Positions 10,359 through 18,922 of a stretch of DNA of 64,000 nt are shown in pieces (positions within the stretch are counted from its first letter, which is position 1; every line of letters begins with the position of its first letter). The stretch covers positions 3,025,131-3,089,130 of the forward strand of contig JAOSJT010000001.1 of the NCBI GenBank assembly GCA_027493955.1. Direction: 5' to 3'. The stretch comes from Bacteroidia bacterium (GTDB lineage: Bacteria > Bacteroidota > Ignavibacteria > SZUA-365). The notes beneath the pieces are model-generated. The model was not told the DNA's origin, searched no databases, and worked only from the letters and a program-made list of their open reading frames with translations. A program made the position numbers and the translations under genes.

Positions 10359-10829
10359 ATGAAAAATACACAGAACCAGGGCGGCTCAGGCGGGAAGGAA
10401 TCGCAACTCGTCTCGTTGCAGCGAACCGTGAAGCAACTCCGCGTCGCCACCGCTGTGTTGGCCGTCGCACTCGCGGTCAGCATCATCTACATTGTGGCCA
10501 CACCATCGACACCGGACGCCGCGACGGAACTTCCCGTGCAAATGCAGGCACAGGAGGCGGTTCCGTCTCCACAGCCCACTCCGGTACAAAACACCGTGCA
10601 GCCGCAGATGCAGACCGGGAGTGTGCAACAGCCGGCGACGGTGACAAGCACACCGACAGCGACCAGCACACCGACAGCGACCAGCACACCGACGGCGACA
10701 AGCACACCGACACCCGCACCAGCGACCGCCACTCCAACCGGCGGCACGCAAAAAGCCGGCAACCTCAATCCGCCCCACGGACAGCCGGGCCATCGCTGCG
10801 ATATTCCTGTCGGCAGTCCGCTGAATTGA
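10359..10829 (+). CDS. Membrane-anchored protein with TP-rich linker and C-terminal HGQPGHRCDIPVG motif
   Basis: A 156-residue protein. Residues 1-28 are cytoplasmic and polar with a short heptad-like stretch (LVSLQRTVKQL). About 29-48 is one membrane helix (VATAVLAVALAVSIIYIVA). About 50-130 is a low-complexity P/Q/T linker including TSTPTA repeats. The C-terminus reads NLNPPHGQPGHRCDIPVGSP. That last motif is one I remember as a conserved ending of uncharacterised Bacteroidota proteins, usually after a proline/threonine-rich linker; its function is unknown to me. Orientation is probably N-in, with the motif in the periplasm. AGGAAAGA precedes the ATG. A hairpin terminator follows at 10857. 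Confidence 0.8.
   Translation: MKNTQNQGGSGGKESQLVSLQRTVKQLRVATAVLAVALAVSIIYIVATPSTPDAATELPVQMQAQEAVPSPQPTPVQNTVQPQMQTGSVQQPATVTSTPTATSTPTATSTPTATSTPTPAPATATPTGGTQKAGNLNPPHGQPGHRCDIPVGSPLN
10647..10711 (+). repeat. 18-bp tandem repeat in the TP-rich linker
   Basis: The block agcacaccgac recurs at 10647, 10665, 10683 and 10701, an 18-bp period encoding STPTAT. The period is a multiple of three, so copy changes would alter linker length without shifting frame. Confidence 0.9.
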
Positions 10830-10856
10830 AGCCTTTTACATCGCTTATAGTGCACG

Positions 10857-10880
10857 GCGCCCCCGATGAAACGGGGGCGC
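10857..10880 (+). terminator. GC-rich hairpin between convergent genes
   Basis: Perfect 9-bp stem gcgcccccg (10857-10865) / cgggggcgc (10872-10880) with loop atgaaa. It lies 28 bp after the stop of the plus-strand gene and before the end of the convergent minus-strand gene. There is no T-run, so termination is inferred from position and stem strength. Confidence 0.6.
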
Positions 10881-10936
10881 TGGTGTGTACGATGATATGT
10901 GCGTTGGTTCGGTACTCAGTGAATACCTGTTCCGCT

Positions 10937-11335
10937 TCATTTTTTAAACATATCGAACAGACCGCCGAGCGCACCTTCGATGGATCCGCTATCCGGGACC
11001 TTACCATCCGGCGTCAGTTTGTCAATAACACCCGGAAGAAGCGACGCAAGGCCGCTGGATACATCTTCTGTTGATATGCCGACTTTCCCGGCGATAGCCT
11101 TCACCTGCTCGCTGCCGAGCACGGATTGAATCTGCTCGGCGGAGATCGGCAGATTGCTGCCTGTACCGATCCACGAGGAAACGGTATCTCCGAGTCCGTT
11201 CTTCGTGAAATTTTCGACGATAGATTGCATACCGCCACCACTGAGCATGCCGCCGATTGCGTTCATCAACCCCTCGTTCCCGCTTTTTTCGCCTCCACCT
11301 GTCACGGCTCCGGCGATGTCATCAAACAAACCCAT
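10937..11335 (-). CDS. YidB-like DUF937 family protein
   Basis: I place the start at ATG 11335, preceded by GATGAGGTGC, rather than 36 bp upstream. This gives a 132-residue protein MGLFDDIAGAVTGGG... It has the glycine-rich N-terminus and the middle and C-terminal motifs of the DUF937/YidB family: NGLGDTVSSWIGTGSN(L), ISAEQIQSVLGSEQV, GLASLLPGVIDKLTPDG, and a C-terminal GLFDMFKK. YidB-type proteins are small and soluble and their function is not settled. It is transcribed toward the 10857 hairpin and convergent with the TP-linker protein. It appears monocistronic. Confidence 0.88.
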   Translation of the reverse strand: MGLFDDIAGAVTGGGEKSGNEGLMNAIGGMLSGGGMQSIVENFTKNGLGDTVSSWIGTGSNLPISAEQIQSVLGSEQVKAIAGKVGISTEDVSSGLASLLPGVIDKLTPDGKVPDSGSIEGALGGLFDMFKK

Positions 11336-11600
11336 GTGCACCTCATCGTTTCTGATCATTGGACAATACACTCCATCATGGCGAATCGCTATGCAGCTTC
11401 ACGCGCACGTCGCAACGCGAGCTCCTGATAAAGTGTCGTAGTGATTATTCCTAATGTACATGTTTTTCCTGCCCGATGCACTTCAGGCTGATCGAATGTC
11501 GTCGTTGCGCATTCAGGGCAACGCTGAGGAAGAGAAGGGAAGGCCGCGGTGCTTCCGATCGGCCCCGGCGGACAGACCAATCCGGGAGCACACCGCTGTG

Positions 11601-12389
11601 TCATGGCATCTGAGCGGGATTGCCGTAGACCGTGATGTCTATCCCCACCCCACCCAGCCAGTTCGCGCTGCCGTATTTGTCCATGATGGGGAATTTTGTG
11701 GTAAACCATTTATGCGCCGCGTGCGTGACGGTGATTTCCTCCACAAGATGCACGACGTGCTTTTCCCGCAGTACCTCTTCATCGCTGCTGCGCATGCGTT
11801 CCGCGAGATCGGAGGGCAGGATTTCCTCATCGCGCAGACCGAGGCATTCGATGGGCTCATGGCTGATGTACAGCGGAGCGGCATCGTTGAGAAACACATA
11901 GCGGCGATCCTTGTCCTTGATGAACGCCACACCCGGCAGGTTGCTCATGAACGCGGAAAATTGTTCTTCTTTCTGCCTGATGAGTTCCTCGGCTTTCCGT
12001 CGGCGGCGCTGTTCATCCTTTTCGTCCATTGCCCGACGCAGCACGGGGACGAGACGCCGGAGGTTGTGCTTGAGCACATAATCGGTAGCGCCGCGCCGCA
12101 GCGTCTCTATGGCATTTTCTTCACCGATGGTCCCGGAGACGAAGATGAACGGAATATCCGACGCTGCGCTCAAAGCATCCTCGAGCGCCTGCAGGCCTCC
12201 GTAGCCCGGCAGTGTGTAGTCGCTGAAAATGACATCCGGAGGCCGGTCGCGCAGCATTCCCAGAAAGTCGTCCCGCGTGTCGACGTCCACGACACGACAA
12301 CCGGGACATTCCGTATCGAGATGTGCTTTCAGCAACTCCACATCCATCGCGCTGTCTTCGAGATAGAGTATATGCAACGGGGTTTTCAT
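11601..12389 (-). CDS. Response regulator with REC and PAS domains
   Basis: A 262-residue protein. Residues about 5-125 form a receiver domain: acidic pocket YLED, phosphoacceptor Asp in VIFSDYTLPGYGG, conserved FVSGT and the final Lys in YVLKHN. A basic coiled linker (about 128-150) leads to a PAS domain (about 152-255) with LPGVAFIKDKDRRYVFLNDA. There is no DNA-binding or catalytic output domain, so it probably passes signal by protein contact. Two ATGs sit in tandem; ATG 12389 has better spacing to GGAGGG than 12392. It lies 34 bp downstream of a second response regulator and with the kinase gene forms a three-gene phosphorelay cluster on one strand. Confidence 0.9.
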   Translation of the reverse strand: MKTPLHILYLEDSAMDVELLKAHLDTECPGCRVVDVDTRDDFLGMLRDRPPDVIFSDYTLPGYGGLQALEDALSAASDIPFIFVSGTIGEENAIETLRRGATDYVLKHNLRRLVPVLRRAMDEKDEQRRRRKAEELIRQKEEQFSAFMSNLPGVAFIKDKDRRYVFLNDAAPLYISHEPIECLGLRDEEILPSDLAERMRSSDEEVLREKHVVHLVEEITVTHAAHKWFTTKFPIMDKYGSANWLGGVGIDITVYGNPAQMP

Positions 12390-12423
12390 CATACCCTCCG
12401 TTCTGCTTCGTGAGACATCCGTT

Positions 12424-12885
12424 TTACTCCTGCGGTCGCGTCTGACCGTTCGGACGCGATTCGTTGATGACGGCCCAGAACAAGCCCAGGGCTTTCACCG
12501 CTTCAATGAATTCCGTGAAATCCACCGGTTTGACCACATACGCATTGCTGCCCACTTCATAGCTCTCCAATATGTCGCGCTCTTCCCTCGATGAAGTGAG
12601 CATGACCACGGGGAGCGAGCGATATTCCCGGCTTGCGCGGATTTCCCGGAGCACTTCGATGCCGTTCAAGCGCGGCATCTTGATATCGAGCAGCACCACT
12701 GCCGGGGGACCGCCGGTTCTGCCCTCATACTTTCCGCGTCTGAACAAATAGTCCAACGCTTCCACGCCGTCTTCGACGACGGTAACCTCATTGGCGAGAT
12801 GAAATTCCGCCAGCGCTTCGAGCGTCAGTTCCACATCGCGGGCGCTGTCCTCCGCGAGCAGTATACCTCGCAAATACGGTTTCAT
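12424..12885 (-). CDS. Stand-alone receiver response regulator (Rcp1-like)
   Basis: A 153-residue single-domain receiver: ILLAEDSARD acidic pocket, phosphoacceptor Asp in VVLLDIKMPRLNG, VMLTSS and the Lys in VVKPVDFTEF. The DYLFRRGKYEG insert and overall pattern match Rcp1-type regulators that partner phytochrome-like or PAS histidine kinases in phosphorelay. It has no output domain. Its ATG at 12885 overlaps the stop of the upstream kinase gene (ATGA), so translation is probably coupled, and the kinase is its likely phosphodonor. Confidence 0.93.
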   Translation of the reverse strand: MKPYLRGILLAEDSARDVELTLEALAEFHLANEVTVVEDGVEALDYLFRRGKYEGRTGGPPAVVLLDIKMPRLNGIEVLREIRASREYRSLPVVMLTSSREERDILESYEVGSNAYVVKPVDFTEFIEAVKALGLFWAVINESRPNGQTRPQE

Positions 12886-14555
12886 GACGTCCTCTGCTGA
12901 TTTTCGAAGGAATGGTTTTCATTGTCCTTGTTCTCCGTCCGTTTCGGCAGGCTGAAGTAAAATACCGCCCCCTTGTTCAGCTCTCCTTCGGCCCACACAC
13001 GGCCTCCATGCCGATGGATAATGCGCTGCACATTCGCCAGACCGATTCCGGTACCCTCATAGTCTTTCGCCGAATGCAGCCGCTGAAATACGCCGAAGAG
13101 CTTGTCCGCATATTTCATTTCGAAGCCCACGCCATTGTCTTTCACGGCCACGATCCACTCACGATCATTTTCCGAACTGATGACTTCGATGCGGGCTGGG
13201 CTGCGGCCCCGGGTGTATTTGAATGCGTTGCCGATAAGATTGAGCATGGCCAGCCGCAGCATGGAGGGATCGCCGTGAACGACCGGCAGCTCGGAAATGC
13301 TCCATTCCACGTCCCTGTCATGTACATCGCCCGAAACCCGCTGCACGGCTTCGAGCACGATGCTTCTCAAATCGCAGTCCGTACGCATCATTTCCGTGCG
13401 TCCCATGCGCGAAAAGACCAGTAAATCCTCTATGAGCTGTGCCATTTCCTTCGACGCGTCGGCCACGAGTCCAAGCCATCGCCTTCCCTTTTCATCGAGC
13501 GTCCCGGCGGTATCGCGCAGCAGCAGATCCACGAAACCGCTGATATGCCGCAAGGGTGCGCGCAGGTCATGAGACACCGAATAGCTGAAGGCCTCCAGCT
13601 CACGGTTTGCCGCCTCCAACAGCGCCGTACGCTCCTGCACACGTTGCTCCAGCTCTGCATTGAGTTGCCGCAAGTCGGCCTCGCGCTGTTCGAGCTGCGC
13701 CGTCCGCTCGCGTACGCGGTGATCGAGCGATTCGTTGAGTTCCTTCAGGCGTTCCCGCGCCTCGATATGCGGTGTGATGTCGCGGGCCGCGGCGTAGATC
13801 ATTCTGCCGGAAGGTGCCGAACGCCATTCGATCCATCTGTAGCTGCCATCTTTACAGCGATACCGATTCGCGAAGCCAATCACGGGCTTCTGTGTGGACA
13901 GCGTCGCTATGGCGTCGAGCGTCGTTTGCACGTCTTCCGGATGCACGAGTTCCAGGAACTGCCGTCCCTGGAGTTCCCCGAGCGTGTAGCCCAGGGTACT
14001 TTCCCACTCGTGATTCAATCGTCGGAAATAGCCATCGGTATCGGCGATACAGAGCAAGTCGAGCGCGATATTGAAAAAACGGTCCAGTTCTTCCGTTTTT
14101 TCGCGCAGAGCCGCCTCGGCGATTTTCTGTGGTGTGATGTCGCGCACCGTGGCCTGCAGCACGCGCCGCCCCCCGAAATCTATTGCGGAGAGCAGAACGT
14201 CCGCGAAGAAATCCGTGCCATCCAGCCGTCTGTGCATCCATTCGAAACTGTCCGTACCCTGCTCCAATGCTCTGGCGATGTGCACCAGTGCCGCCTCGCG
14301 TGATTTTCGGCCATCCGGCTGCAACGGCGCGGAGATGTCGGATGGATGAATCGTGGTGATCATCGCGCGCGACGGAATGCAAAAAATCTCCATCGCGCGC
14401 GGATTACAGTCAAAAAATCCGTCTTCCGTCAACAGAAAGAGCGCATCGCTCGAGGATTCGAAGATTGTGCGGAATTTCCCGGCAGGTTCCTGTACAATCT
14501 GTGCGGCAAGCTGCTCCAGCGTGGGAGTACCTTGGTTTACTCTGACATCACTCAT
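12882..14555 (-). CDS. PAS-PAS sensor histidine kinase
   Basis: I choose ATG 14555 (MSDVRVNQG). In-frame ATG 14585 or TTG 14645 would lengthen the N-terminus. The protein has about 557 residues. PAS 1 (FRTIFESSSDALFLLTEDG) and PAS 2 (LDRFFNIALDLLCIADTDG) are followed by PAC motifs (LQATVRDITP, YAAARDITP). A coiled coil (about 240-320) leads to the HisKA H-box SYSVSHDLRAPLRHISGF near residue 329. The HATPase domain has NLIGNAFKYTRG, DNGVGFEMKYADKLF and EGTGIGLANVQRI. No membrane segment is seen, so it is probably a cytoplasmic sensor; the ligand is unknown. It is first in the cluster with two response regulators and overlaps the next gene by 4 bp. Confidence 0.93.
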   Translation of the reverse strand: MSDVRVNQGTPTLEQLAAQIVQEPAGKFRTIFESSSDALFLLTEDGFFDCNPRAMEIFCIPSRAMITTIHPSDISAPLQPDGRKSREAALVHIARALEQGTDSFEWMHRRLDGTDFFADVLLSAIDFGGRRVLQATVRDITPQKIAEAALREKTEELDRFFNIALDLLCIADTDGYFRRLNHEWESTLGYTLGELQGRQFLELVHPEDVQTTLDAIATLSTQKPVIGFANRYRCKDGSYRWIEWRSAPSGRMIYAAARDITPHIEARERLKELNESLDHRVRERTAQLEQREADLRQLNAELEQRVQERTALLEAANRELEAFSYSVSHDLRAPLRHISGFVDLLLRDTAGTLDEKGRRWLGLVADASKEMAQLIEDLLVFSRMGRTEMMRTDCDLRSIVLEAVQRVSGDVHDRDVEWSISELPVVHGDPSMLRLAMLNLIGNAFKYTRGRSPARIEVISSENDREWIVAVKDNGVGFEMKYADKLFGVFQRLHSAKDYEGTGIGLANVQRIIHRHGGRVWAEGELNKGAVFYFSLPKRTENKDNENHSFENQQRTS

Positions 14556-14928
14556 CGTTGCACCCCGATTGGGATTGTACCCCATCGCAGAGATGCCTGT
14601 ACTGTCCGGCACTCGTTTCGAGAGGGACACGCGTTCCGTCGCCAAAGGTTGTGGTATCGTTGCAGGAACTTATGAAATATTTTCGCCGCTGTCAATGCAG
14701 AAATTCCCGAGTGAGGAATACAACGCAGGTCCGCGTCCCGGTCTGCTTCCAGCGATCCCGCCCGTCGTCCCCCTTGTTCGGGAATAAAAGTTTCGCCATC
14801 TTTTTCCTGAATTACCATACATTCCGTTGTCGCGGGACTCCACCCCGCGGGATACTCTCACCGCCGACCACGCGCATGCGGGGATACCGGCGGCAAGATC
14901 ATCATCATTTCATTCAATGGAGGCCCTT
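14556..14928. other. Divergent promoter region
   Basis: This 373-bp region lies between the kinase (minus) and a small exported protein (plus). Part of it may be N-terminal kinase coding sequence if an upstream start is used. No RNA gene or palindrome stands out. TGGAGG at the right end serves the gene at 14929. Confidence 0.4.
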
Positions 14929-15333
14929 ATGAAGTCCTTTACCATATCCGTCGTGCTGTGTCTGTTTTTCGTCGCAAGCGCTGCATGGGCGCAATCCGCC
15001 GAGCGTCCCGAACCGAAGTTCATGGCAATCAATTTCAACAAAGTAAAGATGACGGACATGTCGGCGCTGCAGAAGATCTGGTTTGAGCAGGCAGTGCCCA
15101 TACTCAACGACCTCGTCCGAGAGGGTAAACTCGTCAGCTACGGCCTCATGGAACACGCCTGGGGCGACGAGTGGAATTTCAACTTCTTTTTCGTAACAAA
15201 GGACCATAAAGCGCATCTTGATTTCTTCGATATGTATATCGAGCGCCTGCGGAAAAAGTATCCCGATACCATGGGAGAGTATCTGTCGAAAATCATCGAA
15301 CACAAGGACAACATGTACACCTTGTACCAATAA
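14929..15333 (+). CDS. Small exported protein, unknown function
   Basis: The start at ATG 14929 is set by TGGAGG five bases upstream and by the signal peptide that follows (MKSFTISVVLCLFFVASAAWAQS). The mature part is about 112 residues with no cysteine, is rich in aromatic and charged residues, and contains FEQAVPILNDLVREGKLVSYGLM, WNFNFFFVTKD and YPDTMGEYLSKIIEHKDNMYT. The pattern (short strands plus helices, conserved Lys/His/Trp) could suit a ferredoxin-like alpha-beta fold, but I do not recognise the family. A hairpin terminator follows at 15373. Confidence 0.8.
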   Translation: MKSFTISVVLCLFFVASAAWAQSAERPEPKFMAINFNKVKMTDMSALQKIWFEQAVPILNDLVREGKLVSYGLMEHAWGDEWNFNFFFVTKDHKAHLDFFDMYIERLRKKYPDTMGEYLSKIIEHKDNMYTLYQ

Positions 15334-15372
15334 TCGCCAAACCCACAGCCATGAGCATGTGAAACCGGAACA

Positions 15373-15402
15373 CGGAGGGACGCCAGCCCTCGGCGCCCTC
15401 CG
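15373..15402 (+). terminator. Stem-loop terminator
   Basis: The outer stem cggaggg (15373-15379) / ccctccg (15396-15402) continues inward as cgcc / ggcg with one bulged A. It is followed by ctcccttt. It lies 40 bp after the stop of the small exported protein. Confidence 0.65.
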
Positions 15403-15513
15403 CTCCCTTTCACGGGATTCCTATCCTTGATGTCATATTTGCCCCTCGCTCCATTTCGGCATAATTTGTGCTTCAGTCCCATTCGGAGCACACGGGCAAC
15501 AAGAGGCACCCCC

Positions 15514-16827
15514 ATGCTGGAAAAAATCCTTCATTACCTGAATCTCGACAGCGACGTCGAAGACTTCGACCGGATTCACGAGACCATCACCAAGGATGTC
15601 ATTTTCAAGGGGACCAACCTCTGGATCCTTGTTTTCGCTATCATTGTGGCGTCTGTCGGTCTCAATATGAATTCCACGGCGGTCATCATCGGCGCCATGC
15701 TCATTTCGCCGTTGATGGGTCCGATCAACGGAATGGGCTACAGCATAGCCACCTACAACTTTCCGCTGCTCCGCATCGCCGTGAAGAATTTTTCCTTCGC
15801 TGTGGGCGCCAGTTTGCTCGCCTCCACGGCCTACTTCGCCATCAGTCCCGTATCCACCGCACATTCGGAATTGCTCGCACGTACCAGTCCGACGATTTAC
15901 GATGTACTCATCGCTTTCTTTGGGGGACTCGCGGGCATCGTGGCGATCAGCAGCAGGACGAAAGGCAACGTCATCCCTGGTGTAGCTATCGCAACGGCCC
16001 TCATGCCGCCGCTGTGCACCGCCGGCTATGGCCTGGCGACCGCTAAATTTGAGTTTTTCTTCGGCGCGATCTATCTGTTTACCATCAACACGGTATTCAT
16101 CGCGATTTCATCGGTGGTGATTTCACAGATTCTGAAATTCCCCATCCGCACCTTGCAGGATGAATCGAAAAAAAAGCGCGTCAATCGCCTGATCACCATC
16201 GTCATCATCATCACGGTAACACCGAGCGTGTACTTCGGTTACATGCTTGTGCAGCAGGAACGCTTCAACGAGCGGGCATCGCGCTTTATTGCGAGTGTTC
16301 GACTGTTCGAGGGGAATTACCTGCTCGGCTCCGAGGTGCGTCCAAAGCAGGGAAGCGTTTCGTTGGTCTATGGCGGCAGCTCGCTGGACACGACACAGCG
16401 TGATATGATTCGCAAACGGGCAGAGGATTTCGATCTCCTCGATGCGCGTATCGATATCCGGCAGGGTTTGTCCTTCAGCGAATTCGCGACAGATCTCAGT
16501 GAAATCGAGCAGTTGAAGGGTGAGATCAATCGTCTGTCGCTGCTTCTGCGTGATTCGGAACGAAAGCAGGACAGTCTTCTGCTCCGGGAACAGCTCGGCA
16601 ACCGCCTGCTCTCGGAGATCAGGCCTCTCGAGCCGCGAATCATCGCCTGCGGATACTCGGAGGCACTTGTGTACTCCGCCACAACGGGCCCGCCACGACG
16701 CATGACAGTTGTCTCTTTCGGTACCTCGCGCACTCTTCCGCAACGTGATCGCGCTCGTGTTCTCGACTGGCTCCGCTCCCGCGTTCCCGCCGATTCGCTC
16801 ACCGCGACCTTTGATGCCCGCCCGTAG
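15514..16827 (+). CDS. DUF389 family membrane protein
   Basis: I place the start at ATG 15514 (AAGAGG upstream), giving 437 residues; an open extension upstream has no hydrophobic or family character. Residues about 20-250 carry the DUF389 (TIGR00271-type hydrophobic domain) core with some six membrane helices and the motifs LNMNSTAVIIGAMLISPLMGP, TKGNVIPGVAIATALMPPLC and FFGAIYLFTINTVFIAI. A cytoplasmic or periplasmic C-terminal part (about 255-437) contains a short coiled region (IEQLKGEINRLSLLLRDSERK). The family's transport role is not established. It stands alone, 120 bp before nikR. Confidence 0.92.
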   Translation: MLEKILHYLNLDSDVEDFDRIHETITKDVIFKGTNLWILVFAIIVASVGLNMNSTAVIIGAMLISPLMGPINGMGYSIATYNFPLLRIAVKNFSFAVGASLLASTAYFAISPVSTAHSELLARTSPTIYDVLIAFFGGLAGIVAISSRTKGNVIPGVAIATALMPPLCTAGYGLATAKFEFFFGAIYLFTINTVFIAISSVVISQILKFPIRTLQDESKKKRVNRLITIVIIITVTPSVYFGYMLVQQERFNERASRFIASVRLFEGNYLLGSEVRPKQGSVSLVYGGSSLDTTQRDMIRKRAEDFDLLDARIDIRQGLSFSEFATDLSEIEQLKGEINRLSLLLRDSERKQDSLLLREQLGNRLLSEIRPLEPRIIACGYSEALVYSATTGPPRRMTVVSFGTSRTLPQRDRARVLDWLRSRVPADSLTATFDARP

Positions 16828-16949
16828 GCAGCGGTGCACGCTGCACAACGTGGGGGGATGCTCGTTAGTCGTCTTACGGTAATGACGAAAAAGACGCTGA
16901 CCCTTCCACGTAGAAAAAATCAATACGCGTACGTAGATTACTGCAGAAC

Positions 16950-17375
16950 ATGAGCGAGCATCACATGAAACTCACACGCTTCGGCGTCTCACTTCCCGAG
17001 GATCTCATCAGTCGCTTCGACGCACTCATTCGGCGAAAGCAGTATCCCAACCGCTCCGAGGCCATTCGCGACCTGATTCGGCGCGAACTGGTGCAGGAAG
17101 ACATCGCCAGCGATCGTATGGTGGCCGGCGTCCTGAGTCTCCTCTACGATCACCACAAAACCGCCATTTCCGAAACACTGAACGCGCTGCAGCACGATCA
17201 CCACGATTCCATCATCTCCACCACTCATGTTCACCTGGATCATGACAACTGTCTGGAGGTGATACTGCTTCATGGACGCGCAAAAGACATCAAGCACTTC
17301 GCGGACAGCATCATCTCCATCAAGGGAGTGAAACACGGAGGCTTGCATCTCACCTCCACCGGTGATGAACACTGA
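16950..17375 (+). CDS. nikR: NikR-type nickel-responsive transcriptional regulator
   Basis: A 141-residue protein with the two-part NikR layout. The N-terminal ribbon-helix-helix domain (about 6-50) reads LTRFGVSLPEDLISRFDALI then YPNRSEAIRDLIRRE. The C-terminal ACT-like domain carries the high-affinity nickel ligands in family order: His in LYDHHKT, then the H-x-H and Cys of THVHLDHDNCLEV. The family represses nickel-uptake genes when nickel is bound. Its 3' end overlaps cbiQ by 11 bp, and a matching palindrome lies before the TonB receptor gene (18923-18949), so it probably regulates this locus. ATG 16965 is an alternative start; neither has a strong ribosome-binding site. Confidence 0.95.
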   Translation: MSEHHMKLTRFGVSLPEDLISRFDALIRRKQYPNRSEAIRDLIRRELVQEDIASDRMVAGVLSLLYDHHKTAISETLNALQHDHHDSIISTTHVHLDHDNCLEVILLHGRAKDIKHFADSIISIKGVKHGGLHLTSTGDEH

Positions 17376-18090
17376 CGCAGGCTTACGGACAACGAGCGCC
17401 GCGGATGTCGATCCACGAGCGGCACTGTTGTTGTTGCTCTGCGTGTGCGCGGTGATCGTGGCTTCGCCGACGGACGCGCGTCTGGCCGCCATCGCCGCCG
17501 GCATAGTGCTTGTCGCCGGGCTTCAGCATTGTCTGCCGCAGCTCCTGCGCAGGCTGCTTTTGCTGTTGCCCATGAGCATCGGCCTGGGTGTCCACATGTT
17601 TTTCACGGCCGGTGACTCCGGAATGGCAATCGGCAGGGAGTCCCCTGACGCCCTCGCGATGTCCGTCGGCACGGTCTCCCGTCTCCTTCTCATTGCCGCG
17701 GCTTCGATGCTGTTCGGTCTCATTGTGCCGATACAGCGGCTTGCGACGGCGCTGCGCGTCCTGAAGGTTCCGGCCTCGGCGGTGTCCGTTCTATGGATGA
17801 CAGAACGCTTGTTCCTGCTGTTGATCGCCGACGCCCGCCGTATGCTGGAAGCTGTGAGGGTACGATCCACATCGCTGTCGCTTCGCTTTCGTATCATGAT
17901 ACTTTCCCGCATCGCCGGCGCGTTTCTCGTCCGCGCTGTGTCGCGAAGCGACAGAATGGCGGATGCACTGCTCGCCCGTGGATTTGACGGAAACATTCCG
18001 GTCCTGCATCCGTTGCGCTGGCAGGTAACGGATACTCTTATCTGCTGTTCCGCCGCTGCGCTGCTGCTCATCATCTGGTTGCCGTCATGA
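17365..18090 (+). CDS. cbiQ: ECF transporter transmembrane coupling subunit (CbiQ-like EcfT)
   Basis: A 241-residue hydrophobic protein with about five membrane helices and the two coupling-helix signatures of EcfT/CbiQ proteins: a first in ADARRMLEAVRVRS and the clear ARG motif in DRMADALLARGFDG. It joins the ATPase to the substrate-binding S component in the inner membrane. I choose ATG 17365 over GTG 17362; both overlap the nikR stop, and its own stop overlaps cbiO by 4 bp (ATGA), indicating one coupled operon. The neighbours suggest a nickel-related substrate rather than cobalt or cobalamin. Confidence 0.92.
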   Translation: MNTDAGLRTTSAADVDPRAALLLLLCVCAVIVASPTDARLAAIAAGIVLVAGLQHCLPQLLRRLLLLLPMSIGLGVHMFFTAGDSGMAIGRESPDALAMSVGTVSRLLLIAAASMLFGLIVPIQRLATALRVLKVPASAVSVLWMTERLFLLLIADARRMLEAVRVRSTSLSLRFRIMILSRIAGAFLVRAVSRSDRMADALLARGFDGNIPVLHPLRWQVTDTLICCSAAALLLIIWLPS

Positions 18091-18851
18091 GCGGGATTGC
18101 GTCAGAACAGTCCGCCGTCCAGTGTGCGGCTCTCGCATCCGGCTACACGAACAGCATCGCGGCGTTGCAGGAGGTTTCCTTTTCCATACGCTATGGTGAG
18201 CGCGTGGGTATCATCGGTCCCAATGGTGCGGGGAAGTCTACCCTGCTCCGTTGCCTGGTCGGTGTACAGCCTTTTTCCGGTACTCTGTTAATTGACGGAT
18301 TCACGGTAGACAAACCGAACATGCGCGACGTACGTCTGCGCATGGGATTAGTGTTCCAAAATCCGGATGATCAGCTGTTTTCATCCACGGTGCGGGACGA
18401 TGTCGCGTTTGGACCATTGGCCATGGGCATGCCGCCGGAATCAGTTGACAGGCGTGTAACGGAGGCACTGCGAAGCGTGGGACTCGAATATGCCGCTGAT
18501 CGCAACCCGGTACAACTGAGTTTCGGCGAGCGACGTCTCGCGGCTATCGCCTCCGTCCTTTCCATGCGTCCACGTATTCTCGCAATGGACGAACCCAGCA
18601 GCAATCTCGATCCCCTGCATCGGCGTCGCCTCATCGATTGGTTGAACCTGCAGGAAGACCTTACGCTGCTGTTGGTATCCCATGACCTGGACATGGTGGC
18701 GGAGTGCTGCGACCGCGTGCTGCTCCTCAACACAACCATCATCGCGGATGCCGCAGCCCATACCATGCTGACGGACGCCACCCTACTCCATCGGCACGAT
18801 CTGGAGCTACCTCTCGGGTTGCAACGGCTCTCCTTCCGCTCAGTTTCGTGA
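18087..18851 (+). CDS. cbiO: ECF transporter ATPase subunit (CbiO-like EcfA)
   Basis: A 254-residue ABC ATPase. Walker A is GPNGAGKSTLL (about residues 47-57), the Q-loop FQNPDDQLFSSTVRDDVAFGP is typical of CbiO/EcfA, the signature is LSFGERR, Walker B is RILAMDEPSSNLDP, and the H-loop is LLLVSHDLDM. The signature has Phe and Glu where LSGGQ is commonest, a variation also seen in the CbiO family. Only one ATPase gene is present, so it would act as a homodimer with the CbiQ-like subunit. The start overlaps the cbiQ stop. A 106-bp gap with the putative operator separates it from the TonB receptor gene. Confidence 0.94.
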   Translation: MSGIASEQSAVQCAALASGYTNSIAALQEVSFSIRYGERVGIIGPNGAGKSTLLRCLVGVQPFSGTLLIDGFTVDKPNMRDVRLRMGLVFQNPDDQLFSSTVRDDVAFGPLAMGMPPESVDRRVTEALRSVGLEYAADRNPVQLSFGERRLAAIASVLSMRPRILAMDEPSSNLDPLHRRRLIDWLNLQEDLTLLLVSHDLDMVAECCDRVLLLNTTIIADAAAHTMLTDATLLHRHDLELPLGLQRLSFRSVS

Positions 18852-18922
18852 GGGGGTTGCTATTCTGAGCACGTATTTCAGATCATCCGCACTTGTTTCC
18901 TGAGAGTATGCGGTGTAGATTA

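Noticed and set aside
11389-11709. 106-codon minus-strand frame with an RCPEC motif
   Set aside because: It overlaps the response regulator gene, has no good start and the motif alone is not enough.
16893-16949. Possible NikR site before nikR (gtagaaaaaatcaatacgcg region)
   Set aside because: Some similarity to the 18923 palindrome, but the arm spacing differs and the inverted repeat is poor.
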